DNA of 15,337 nucleotides from assembly GCA_902489855.1 (NCBI GenBank), contig CABUBS010000025.1, positions 1-15,337 on the forward strand, written 5' to 3'. Below are positions 1 through 6,659 of this stretch, one piece after another. The first letter of the stretch is position 1; every line of letters begins with the position of its first letter. Origin of the DNA: an uncultured Collinsella sp. Its GTDB lineage: Bacteria > Actinomycetota > Coriobacteriia > Coriobacteriales > Coriobacteriaceae. A program made the position numbers and the translations under genes. Below the pieces are notes generated by a model that had not been told where the DNA came from, made no database searches, and saw only the letters and a program-made list of their open reading frames with translations.

Positions 1-6
1 GGGGCC

Positions 7-92
7 TCGGGGGCGTTCGGCTAGCTGCGGGAACGGCCTGTCCGCCTAATGTGTTCGGCTGAGATCGGAAATCAACCCAACACGAGCTGGAC
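7..92. repeat. Left copy of 86-bp direct repeat flanking the bacteriocin/ABC module
   Basis: This copy aligns without gaps to 6660-6745 in the same orientation, with 80 of 86 bases identical. The six differences are at 11, 23, 24, 41, 42 and 88. It contains GTTCGGCT twice, and an imperfect hairpin in its right half (8 of 10 arm bases matching around GATCGGAAA). Similarity stops at 93. It lies just downstream of the stop codon of the fused ABC gene, so the two copies bracket the whole module. It could be a dispersed intergenic repeat, a duplicated target or a recombination site; no integrase is visible. Confidence 0.9.
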
Positions 93-128
93 CTTAAATA
101 TCAACTTCATCCGAACACTCCCCCACAT

Positions 129-1937
129 TCATCTCTCGTATGTATCGAGGTATTCCTGCTTGAGCGTCTGCGAGGACGACTCGATCTTTTCCACGAGCGT
201 GCCGGCCTCGATGAAGTAGAACGAGTTGGTGAGGTCTGCCAGGTCGTCGAGCAGATGGCTTGAAATGAGCACGCTTCGTCCCCGCGCCACCTCGCTGCGC
301 ATCGCGTCGCAGGAGGTTTTCCGCTTTCCCGGATCGAGGCCGTTCAGCGGTTCATCGAGGATGAGGTAAGGGCAATCGGTCGATATCGCCATGGCAAGCT
401 TTACCTGCTGCTTCATTCCTGTCGAGAGTTTACGGGTCGGCTTGTCGAGATATGGGGAGATTCCGAGGGAGCTGCAGAGCGAGTCGATGTCGGTGGCCGA
501 TTTCCACGCCTCCCTAACGAAAGCAAGGTGCTCGATGGCCGATAGCGTGGGGTAGAGATCCGCGCTGCCCGAAGAGCTCAGGTAGACGAGTCCTGCAAAT
601 TCGGCTGATCGACGTTGGCAGATTCCGTCTGCCAACAGGCTTCCCGAGCGGATGCGGGTGGGAAATTGGCCCGACAGCGCTTCCAGGAGGGTGGTTTTCC
701 CCGAGCCGTTGGGAGCAACGAGGCCCGCCGCCGTTCCCGGGCTCAGGAAAAGCGATCCGATTGAAAGTATCGTCGTACTCCCGTATCCCACGCTCGCGTC
801 TAGAAGCTCGAGCCCATGGTGCTTTTTAGCGGGTCCAGCCTGTTTGGGCGAACGTGCCGCAACGGCGCCGACCGCAAAAAGGACCGCGACGTATGCCAGG
901 GCCACGGCAAGCATCGATGCTCTGCCTGAACCGGAGCTAATGAATTCCGTCGGGAAGCATCCCACGTAACCCGTGGCCTCGATAGGCGAGAACACGGCCA
1001 GCGGCAGAAGCCCGAGCACGGCATTATGCTCCAGCGCCGAATCGGACAATAACGGGAATGCCGGGGCCGCGACAAGCAGCGCGGAGGCAAGGGGGCCTGC
1101 GAGGACGCGCCTCGTTGCGGTCGATAGGACGACGGAGCAAACGGATATCAAGGTTCCGCCCGCAAACAGCGCGAGAAGCAGGGTCGTGAAGACGTCTCCC
1201 GCGGTCGTGGTGGCAAGCGCGCCGTCATGGAAGAAGGCGATCGGGTACCCAATTTGCCCGAATCCGTTTAGGGCCAAGGCGCAAATGCTCCCGGGTGCGA
1301 GGCCGGCGAGGAGCATCGCGGTCCCCGCGCCGATTATCGAAAACACGATCTGGATAAGGCGCCGGAATTTGGGCGCGGGCGCCTTCGCCGCCAGGGTCCC
1401 GGGCCTTGTGGCGCCGAGCACGAGTATCGACGAGAGAAGGAAGGGGATGAAGGGAAGGAAAGACGGCGCCGTGGCAATGGCGTAAGGCAGGAAGGAAAGG
1501 AACGGCAGGTCGTTTGCGGAGGCCGGGATATCCGTGATGCCGGAGCTGCTCAGAGCGCGGCAATACGCGAGGTCTGCGTCATTGGTCTCTTGGTCTCCCA
1601 CGATGGACCCGGATTGGAAGCCTTCGTCCATGAGCGCGTAGTAGCTCTCGGCAGAATCGAGAAAGGCGGCGTCGGTTTGAGCGGCGAGGGCGGCGTTCGC
1701 ATATCTTGCAAGCTCCGCGTCAGCTTGCTGCTCTGGCGATAGGTCTATGCCGCTGGCCTGGGGCGCGCGCGTATTGAATGCGTCGACAAAGCTCTGCATG
1801 CCCTGCTTCATAAAGAAGGGCCCGTAGATGGGTGAATTGAACGCAATGGGGACGGAGAAGGCTGCAGCGAGAACGAGCGTACAAATCCATACGGCCTTGT
1901 CTCTTAGGATTAGTTTGAGAAGAAGTCGACAGTACAT
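129..1937 (-). CDS. ABC transporter, permease-ATPase fusion (half transporter)
   Basis: The 602-residue protein carries an N-terminal membrane domain fused to a C-terminal nucleotide-binding domain. Residues ~10-30 form a membrane helix. A polar, probably external, segment follows (~35-145), then about five hydrophobic stretches between ~145 and 360. The permease has an NGxGxxxYP motif at 224-232 that recurs in both halves of the neighbouring permease. The ATPase (375-602) shows APNGSGKTT (408-416), the signature LSTGMKQQ (504-511), Walker B YLILDEP (524-530) and the switch histidine H561. The usual Q-loop glutamine is absent (YLSSSGSADLYP, 452-463). The start ATG is preceded by TAGGTG with 8-nt spacing. 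It is probably a homodimeric exporter or immunity pump. It follows the ATPase gene after 153 bp and may have its own promoter. The substrate is unknown, and its GC content looks higher than that of the two upstream ABC genes. Confidence 0.85.
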   Translation of the reverse strand: MYCRLLLKLILRDKAVWICTLVLAAAFSVPIAFNSPIYGPFFMKQGMQSFVDAFNTRAPQASGIDLSPEQQADAELARYANAALAAQTDAAFLDSAESYYALMDEGFQSGSIVGDQETNDADLAYCRALSSSGITDIPASANDLPFLSFLPYAIATAPSFLPFIPFLLSSILVLGATRPGTLAAKAPAPKFRRLIQIVFSIIGAGTAMLLAGLAPGSICALALNGFGQIGYPIAFFHDGALATTTAGDVFTTLLLALFAGGTLISVCSVVLSTATRRVLAGPLASALLVAAPAFPLLSDSALEHNAVLGLLPLAVFSPIEATGYVGCFPTEFISSGSGRASMLAVALAYVAVLFAVGAVAARSPKQAGPAKKHHGLELLDASVGYGSTTILSIGSLFLSPGTAAGLVAPNGSGKTTLLEALSGQFPTRIRSGSLLADGICQRRSAEFAGLVYLSSSGSADLYPTLSAIEHLAFVREAWKSATDIDSLCSSLGISPYLDKPTRKLSTGMKQQVKLAMAISTDCPYLILDEPLNGLDPGKRKTSCDAMRSEVARGRSVLISSHLLDDLADLTNSFYFIEAGTLVEKIESSSQTLKQEYLDTYER

Positions 1938-2090
1938 TCAGAAGCACCTACATTCCTCAAAGCATCGTTAGATTAATAATGACAGACCGAATGAAGATAC
2001 GTGCGACGGGGGCGAGGCGAATGACTGAGCGGTATCGATATGCGGGTTCAACGGTATCACATTGACCACATAGATTTTTAACTTGCATTT

Positions 2091-2831
2091 CTACCCGCCC
2101 TCTCCGTAGAGCCGCCGATACGCGCTTAGCGCACCCTCGGCGCGTCCGGCAGGCCTTGCGAAATGGGATCCGGGAGACTTCGGCGCAGCATCATCTTGCG
2201 GAATGCTTCTAATGAGCCTCCCATCCTTCAAAAACAGAATCTCATCGCACAGTCTATCGACCGAATCCAAGATGTGGGATGACATGATGATGCACGTACC
2301 AGAATCGGCCAGCTTCCTGAGAATCCCGGAATGCAAGTCCACCCTGCTGGGATCGAGCGCGTTCATGGGTTCATCCAACAGGAGGTACCGCGCACCCGTC
2401 GCATACGCAATCGCCAAGGTAAGCTGCTGCTTCATACCCTGGCTCAGAGCGCGGATCCTCATCTTCGCGAACTCGCCTATCTGCGTTTGCTCCACTACCT
2501 CCTCGATATCACGAGCATGCGGCCACATATCGCAAACCATCTTGAGGTGATCTTCCGCACGCAATCCGGGATACAGCAGCGTTCCCTCACCAGGTGCATA
2601 GAAGATCATAGAACGGACCTCTCTCGCACCCGTACCCTGCACCTCATCCAGAACGATGCTCCCGTCCACGCGAGGACCCGGCAAACCTGCCATCGCACGC
2701 AGCAACGTCGTCTTTCCATGCCCGTTCGGAGCGACGAGACCGTAGACCGTACCCGGGGCAAACTCAGCGTTCACCGAATCTACGAGCACCTTCTTTCCAT
2801 AAGAGATCGTCAGCGTTTGAAGGTCAATCAT
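2091..2831 (-). CDS. ABC transporter ATP-binding protein
   Basis: This is a stand-alone ABC ATPase of 246 residues (249 if translation starts at 2840). In 249-residue numbering, Walker A is APNGHGKTT (37-45), the signature is LSQGMKQQ (132-139), Walker B is YLLLDEP (152-158), and the H-loop is SSH ending at H189. The Q-loop region reads YAPGEGTLLYP and lacks the usual glutamine. The ATG at 2840 overlaps the permease stop as ATGA, but the AAAGGGG ribosome binding site abuts it. The in-frame ATG at 2831 has about 9-nt spacing, so I prefer it. Its closest visible relative is the ATPase half of the 129-1937 protein, with the same APNG Walker A start, GMKQQ signature and YLxLDEPxNxLDP. It very likely powers the tandem permease just upstream, which supplies both membrane domains. 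Export or self-immunity is inferred from the adjoining bacteriocin-like gene. Confidence 0.88.
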   Translation of the reverse strand: MIDLQTLTISYGKKVLVDSVNAEFAPGTVYGLVAPNGHGKTTLLRAMAGLPGPRVDGSIVLDEVQGTGAREVRSMIFYAPGEGTLLYPGLRAEDHLKMVCDMWPHARDIEEVVEQTQIGEFAKMRIRALSQGMKQQLTLAIAYATGARYLLLDEPMNALDPSRVDLHSGILRKLADSGTCIIMSSHILDSVDRLCDEILFLKDGRLIRSIPQDDAAPKSPGSHFARPAGRAEGALSAYRRLYGEGG

Positions 2832-2836
2832 CGAGA

Positions 2837-5059
2837 TCATCCCCTTTCGATCTTCGGAACACCCAGGCGCACCAACAACGGAGATACGGCGCCCAAGACC
2901 ACCAGCAGAGCGCCCGATGCGCCAACGACCTCTCCAAAAGGCATCGCGTTCGTCCCTCGCCCAAGGAACCCAATCGTCCCCACCTGGGAAGCGGGATCAA
3001 ACGAGGCGAATGGAGCCAGCAGCGCGGCGCCCATGCCCGCGCTTTCAACATGAGCGCTCAACGAACCCAACACCAAGAGAACCGCGCAAACCACTCCGGT
3101 GACAACGGGGCTGCGGCTAATCGCTGCTGTCAACGCAGCGACGACGGAAATCACGCCGTATGCCATGACCAGCAACGGAACGCTACGCAACACCGCCTCC
3201 CCCACCATGGACGTTGTCGAAGCCCCCGCTCGAATGAGAGCGACGGGATACTCCGATCCACCCGCACCGTTCTTAATCGCGGACACAACTGCAGCGGGAA
3301 CCATCGACACCAAAAGCAGCGTCAAGCCAAGCAGGAGAGACAACGCAACAGCCGTCAGAAAACGCACATGCGCTGTTGCGGGGACTTGGAAAACCAGAAG
3401 GGAACGGCACTGCAGGTGGGTGCACGCAAGCGATGTGACAACCACGGGCAACAGCCAAAACAAGGAAGGAAGCGCTGCCTGGAAATACGAAAGGAGGATT
3501 AATGGGGGCATCTTCGTACTTAACTCGTAAACCTTGGGGTCCGGCAAGCTCGCGATCGACTCGAGCAGAAGGGCGCGCGCCTCCGCACGAGAAGGAGTCT
3601 CCGGCTCGATTCCGATCGATTGCAGGAGGGTCGCATCTGCCGCGCCCAGTTCGCCTCGAGCGCGCTCGTACGTCGCAAGGCTTCGAAACCCCTCCGCAGG
3701 CGTAGGCGCGTACACAAAACCCGAAAGAGCATCTCGCATGTCTTCCAGGGCCGTTTTGCCCTCGACATCCATATTCGCAGCGTCCTGCTCTAGATACCGA
3801 TCTATTGAACGGAGCTCCCCATCCCTATACCGAACAGCGGAAACGTCATCAGCGTCAGGAAACACCTCGACCAGAGCCGGGGCCAGCATCGTCGTCGACA
3901 TTGCAATCGCGCATACGGCGAGGGCAGGAGAATGCAGGAGCAGTTTCCCCATCGTTCTTACGTATGCAACGGCGGAGGCACAAGCGCTCGAACGAGTTGC
4001 CGCTCTCGATGCGGTGAAGGAACCTCTCTCAAGACAAATCGGGGGCATCGGGCGCGCGCAGCCGCTCTTTCCAGCAACGCAAAGCAGGCTAATTGCCAGC
4101 ACCTCGATCCCGATTGCGCATACGAGGGTAATCGCGCCACGCTCGAAGCAAAGTCCAGGCAGATTCACTATCTGCGTTGTCGGGTACGGGCTATAGGCGC
4201 CGACGGTCAACTCAGTGTTCGCATACGTAAGGGGATTCAACAGGGCGAACTCACGTAAAGCGATGGATCTTCCGTAATACCCGGGAACCATCGTCGCCCC
4301 CATCAGGGCACATACGAACACGATTCCAAGCGTAGGGTTATTGGCAATCTTCACGGCAAGGTGAACGACGAGCGAGATGAACGCCGCCACCAAGAATTGC
4401 AAGATGGCCGTCTGCGCGAACACCAGCCAAGCCGGTTTGATAACCGGAGTCGCATATTGAACGTAGCCTATCGGATAGAACAGCGAGCCCGGGCCATTCT
4501 TCACAAGTGCGGCGATTATCCCTGGAAGATTGACGGCGAAGACGGCAAGCATCGCAAAAACACTCGCCCATACGCTCGATGCAACAAGCCTGCCCAGCTC
4601 ACCCATCGGTGCCTGGATGATGAGTTTTTCACGTTTGTTAAGACGCGCGGCAAGGAACGAGACGGCAACGGCCGTTGCGGCCCATAGCAAGTACTCCTTC
4701 GATCCGTCATAAAAGGAGTACGCTCCATCCGATACCTGCAGAAACGGAAGTAGGGGAGAGAGCGGTGCCAAGATAAGACGTCCCGCGGCAAGAGGGTACA
4801 GAAGCGCGGGCATGCTTGATGAAGAGGTATAGACACCGTCCTCCCCCGCATTCACAAGCGCATCCGCATAGGATGCTGACAATTCCTGCTCAACACGGGT
4901 TATTCCCGACTCGAGGTATTCGACCCGTCCGTCGATGCCAGCCGCGCTCCTGAAGACGGGCAGAGCACAAAGAACCATCAACGCAACAACGACAACACAG
5001 AGCGACCTGGAGGAGAGAAGCGACCTAAAGATCGCCTTCGAGATTTTGAGCATATTCAT
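2837..5059 (-). CDS. ABC-2-like permease with two tandem membrane modules
   Basis: The protein has 740 residues from the preferred start. It consists of two similarly built modules (~1-340 and ~365-740). Each has one N-terminal helix, a polar external segment and about five more helices. Each also carries NGxGxxxYP at the same relative place (188-196 and 597-605), spaced exactly as in the fused transporter at 129-1937. This suggests an internal duplication supplying both halves of the pore for the adjacent ATPase. The frame is open up to 5125, but the ATG at 5059 has AAGG about 7 nt upstream. A longer start would place a 7-bp hairpin inside the coding sequence and has no good ribosome binding site. 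The gene follows the small secreted protein after 66 bp and meets the ATPase gene at its end. In lactococcin 972 loci a large membrane protein and an ATPase follow the bacteriocin gene and are linked to immunity. I cannot place this permease in that exact family by eye. Confidence 0.82.
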   Translation of the reverse strand: MNMLKISKAIFRSLLSSRSLCVVVVALMVLCALPVFRSAAGIDGRVEYLESGITRVEQELSASYADALVNAGEDGVYTSSSSMPALLYPLAAGRLILAPLSPLLPFLQVSDGAYSFYDGSKEYLLWAATAVAVSFLAARLNKREKLIIQAPMGELGRLVASSVWASVFAMLAVFAVNLPGIIAALVKNGPGSLFYPIGYVQYATPVIKPAWLVFAQTAILQFLVAAFISLVVHLAVKIANNPTLGIVFVCALMGATMVPGYYGRSIALREFALLNPLTYANTELTVGAYSPYPTTQIVNLPGLCFERGAITLVCAIGIEVLAISLLCVAGKSGCARPMPPICLERGSFTASRAATRSSACASAVAYVRTMGKLLLHSPALAVCAIAMSTTMLAPALVEVFPDADDVSAVRYRDGELRSIDRYLEQDAANMDVEGKTALEDMRDALSGFVYAPTPAEGFRSLATYERARGELGAADATLLQSIGIEPETPSRAEARALLLESIASLPDPKVYELSTKMPPLILLSYFQAALPSLFWLLPVVVTSLACTHLQCRSLLVFQVPATAHVRFLTAVALSLLLGLTLLLVSMVPAAVVSAIKNGAGGSEYPVALIRAGASTTSMVGEAVLRSVPLLVMAYGVISVVAALTAAISRSPVVTGVVCAVLLVLGSLSAHVESAGMGAALLAPFASFDPASQVGTIGFLGRGTNAMPFGEVVGASGALLVVLGAVSPLLVRLGVPKIERG

Positions 5060-5092
5060 CGCCAACCTTAACCTCATCCAGTCGGAACAGAG

Positions 5093-5115
5093 GGGCCGAA
5101 CAAAATGCTCGGCCC
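5093..5115 (-). other. Intercistronic hairpin between bacteriocin-like gene and permease gene
   Basis: A perfect 7-bp GC-rich inverted repeat (GGGCCGA / TCGGCCC) with a 9-nt loop starts 11 bases past the peptide stop codon. No U-tract follows on the minus strand, so it is not a standard intrinsic terminator. It may protect the 3' end of a short peptide mRNA or reduce read-through into the ABC genes. Confidence 0.45.
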
Positions 5116-5125
5116 TTCCTCGCAT

Positions 5126-5491
5126 CTAGTAGGTGCTATAGACAAATTGCCATTTATCAGTTGTGCCAAGAACACCACAGGAGCACATTGCAGCGAGGCG
5201 GGATTCCCTATGATGCGCGGATCGGCGATAGCCATTTCGGTAGGAGATCGTCTTGTAAGAGATGTTGAACATCGAGATGCTGTGCCCGCTTACGCCGCGA
5301 GGACAGCTGTAGCTCCAGTAGGTATCGACGACGTCGTCCGTATACCCGAGGGGCTCAACGAGGGCACACTGGCTGCTCTCCTGGGAAGGAGGCATCGGGG
5401 TATCCGCAAAAGCGGGGGCTCCCGGCAGCAACAAACAAAGAGCGAGGCCGAGGAAAACCAAGAGCTTACACGACTTAACAGTACTGAACAT
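5126..5491 (-). CDS. Secreted small protein, lactococcin 972-family bacteriocin-like
   Basis: The 121-residue precursor starts at ATG 5491, with GGAGAGG just upstream. An in-frame TTG at 5503 is less likely because it would use up the ribosome binding site. Residues 1-29 are a clear Sec signal peptide: lysines at the N-terminus, a Leu-rich core, and AFA before Asp30. The mature part is ~92 residues. It has the lactococcin 972-type layout: W-x-Y (59-61), GVSG (66-69), a Ser/Tyr/Lys-rich stretch ending in NG (86-87), a basic RR-S region, an AA-x-C segment where the family has AG-x-W, and a Tyr-rich C-terminus. This alignment was made by eye against the remembered Lcn972 sequence. Four mature cysteines (42, 63, 103, 105) could form two disulfides. 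It heads a leftward unit with permease and ATPase genes, as in lactococcin 972 loci. Lcn972 itself binds lipid II and blocks septum formation; that target here is only inference. Confidence 0.6.
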   Translation of the reverse strand: MFSTVKSCKLLVFLGLALCLLLPGAPAFADTPMPPSQESSQCALVEPLGYTDDVVDTYWSYSCPRGVSGHSISMFNISYKTISYRNGYRRSAHHRESRLAAMCSCGVLGTTDKWQFVYSTY

Positions 5492-5526
5492 AATCCTCTC
5501 CAATCTAGAGGGGTTTCGGTTGCAGC

Positions 5527-5555
5527 ATGCTGTGATTACTTGCCAGCAAAGTCAA
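5527..5555 (-). promoter_or_regulatory. Candidate leftward promoter for bacteriocin-like/ABC unit
   Basis: TTGACT (5 of 6 to the -35 consensus) lies at 5550-5555 on the minus strand. A 17-bp spacer leads to the weak -10 candidate CAGCAT (3 of 6) at 5527-5532. A transcript from here would have a leader of about 29 nt before the ATG at 5491. The -35 directly abuts the inverted repeat at 5556-5574. Confidence 0.4.
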
Positions 5556-5568
5556 TTTAACATAAACT
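5540..5568 (+). promoter_or_regulatory. Candidate rightward promoter for DUF2975-like/HTH genes
   Basis: TTGCCA (5540-5545, 5 of 6), a 17-bp spacer and TAAACT (5563-5568, 4 of 6) form a reasonable sigma-70 promoter. It sits upstream of the ATG at 5612 and overlaps the leftward promoter. Its -10 lies inside the inverted repeat 5556-5574, so a protein bound there would be expected to block it. Confidence 0.45.
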
Positions 5569-5574
5569 GTTAAA
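5556..5574. promoter_or_regulatory. Putative operator, perfect 7-5-7 inverted repeat
   Basis: TTTAACA, five bases (TAAAC), then TGTTAAA. It is the most symmetric element in the only divergent intergenic region of the module. It overlaps the rightward -10 and touches the leftward -35. The obvious candidate ligand is the Cro/C1-type regulator at 6134-6385; this is inferred from position only. Confidence 0.5.
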
Positions 5575-5611
5575 AAGTAACCTGAGTTTTTTAAATTCTT
5601 CGGAGGTTATT

Positions 5612-6124
5612 ATGAGTTCCGACAATCGCACTCCCCGGCTTCATTCCTTCCGCATCGCATGTGCGATAGCCTCTGCGACCCTTTGCGCCACCGCCATCGC
5701 ACAAGTGGCGTTCTCCTTAAAGCCAGCAATCGAAGTGCTCGACAACCCTGTAATTGCAGACTCCCCCGCGTATCCAGCCCTTGCGATCTCGACATTGGTC
5801 CCTGCCGTCATCGGTATCGCTACGACCATCCTCAGCGCCGTTCTCGTGTGGACGATCAAGAGCGGAGACCCCTTCAAGAAAGGGTCTGCGACATGCTTGA
5901 AGGTGCTCGGCATTCTCTTCGTTGTTCAAGCTGCCACCAGCCTCTACGCCGGCTCACTCAAAACCTCCGTTTCGATGTTTGGCGGCGAGGGGGCCGTCGG
6001 TGCCCAAGAGATCGCTTCATCATTCGATTGGACCTCTCTGGTTCTCGGCATCGTCCTGTTCATGCTTTCCCAGCTCTTCTTGTACGCCCGAGAGCTGTAC
6101 CTCGACTCCGACGAGATTGCGTAA
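5612..6124 (+). CDS. DUF2975-like four-helix membrane protein
   Basis: This 170-residue integral membrane protein has predicted helices at about 14-35, 58-81, 96-116 and 140-162. Between helices 2 and 3 it has SGDPFKKGSATCLKVLG, like the PF-x-x-x-N/S-A-x-x-L stretch of DUF2975 proteins. The C-terminus, FLYARELYLDSDEIA, is also typical of that family. GGAGG lies 5 nt before the ATG. It is followed after 9 bp by a YozG-like HTH gene, and DUF2975 plus YozG-like HTH is a recurrent pair. In such pairs the membrane protein is thought to modulate the regulator, but the mechanism is not established. Divergence from the bacteriocin-like operon suggests the pair senses envelope state or peptide and controls that operon. 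The family call is by visual resemblance. Confidence 0.7.
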   Translation: MSSDNRTPRLHSFRIACAIASATLCATAIAQVAFSLKPAIEVLDNPVIADSPAYPALAISTLVPAVIGIATTILSAVLVWTIKSGDPFKKGSATCLKVLGILFVVQAATSLYAGSLKTSVSMFGGEGAVGAQEIASSFDWTSLVLGIVLFMLSQLFLYARELYLDSDEIA

Positions 6125-6133
6125 GGAAACGCC

Positions 6134-6385
6134 ATGCCCGTAATTGTTCGCCTCGACAAGATCATGGCCGAGCGAAAGATTTCCTCGAACGAACTTGCCG
6201 AAAGGATTGGAACCACGCCCGTGAACCTGTCCCGTATTAAAAAAGGGCATATTCGCGGCATTCGCTTCAACACACTCGAGCAGCTATGCCTCGCCCTTCG
6301 TTGTCAACCCGGAGACCTTCTCGAAGTCATGAGCGAAGAGGATGCCCGAAAGGAGTTCGGACTCGATTGGTCTGCCGAGGACTAG
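6134..6385 (+). CDS. Cro/C1-type HTH regulator, YozG-like
   Basis: This 83-residue DNA-binding protein is almost entirely one HTH domain. Residues 5-66 read as a five-helix Xre fold: VRLDKIMAERKIS, then NELAERIG, then TTPVNLSRIKKG as recognition helix, then FNTLEQLCLALRCQPGDLLE. The LCxALxCQPGDLLE ending is characteristic of the small YozG-like regulators found beside DUF2975 proteins. AAGGA lies 8 nt before the ATG, and the gap to the preceding gene is 9 bp, so the two are cotranscribed. It probably binds the 5556-5574 inverted repeat, autoregulating its own operon and controlling the bacteriocin-like one. That target is inferred from layout. Confidence 0.88.
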   Translation: MPVIVRLDKIMAERKISSNELAERIGTTPVNLSRIKKGHIRGIRFNTLEQLCLALRCQPGDLLEVMSEEDARKEFGLDWSAED

Positions 6386-6389
6386 AGGG

Positions 6390-6515
6390 CGCGACGAGAC
6401 TCGTCCCCGCGTTCAAGAGTCCATCGAGACGCTCCAAGCGTTCGGCTACGGCATCACCGAGCCGGACGACCGAAATATCGTCATACGCGACGTGAAGACG
6501 ATCAGTTGGCTCTAG
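6390..6515 (+). pseudogene. Possible gene remnant, open frame without a start
   Basis: Immediately after the HTH gene, an open frame runs to a TAG at 6513-6515. It encodes ~41 residues with protein-like character, such as VQESIETLQAFGYGITEPDD and then RNIVIRDVKTISWL. I see no start codon or ribosome binding site, and the upstream continuation overlaps the HTH gene. It could be the 3' remnant of a gene lost at the module edge, or chance. I do not recognise the family. Confidence 0.25.
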
Positions 6516-6597
6516 CCCACCGAGTACGCGGCAGTGCTGGGCCCATCCCAACTGAGGTCACGGTGGTCCGATAGGGGCGCCGCCCGCGGCATACGCA

Positions 6598-6639
6598 GCG
6601 GAGCGGTATCCCCTACCGAAGGGCGGGGATGCCCTCCGC
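6598..6639. other. Long imperfect hairpin at right edge of module
   Basis: Arms GCGGAG + GGTATCCCC (6598-6603, 6605-6613) pair with GGGGATGCC + CTCCGC (6625-6633, 6634-6639). This gives 15 base pairs with one G-T pair, one bulged C and an 11-base loop. No T-tract follows on either strand. It lies 20 bases before the right copy of the flanking direct repeat. It may belong to the same repeat unit, but sequence left of the other copy is outside the window. Confidence 0.5.
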
Positions 6640-6659
6640 TTCCAGTTCGGAATCAGCCG

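Noticed and set aside
5060..5125. N-terminal extension of the tandem permease to a start at 5125
   Set aside because: No ribosome binding site before 5125. The extension covers a 7-bp hairpin and adds polar residues before the first helix. ATG 5059 has AAGG at good spacing.
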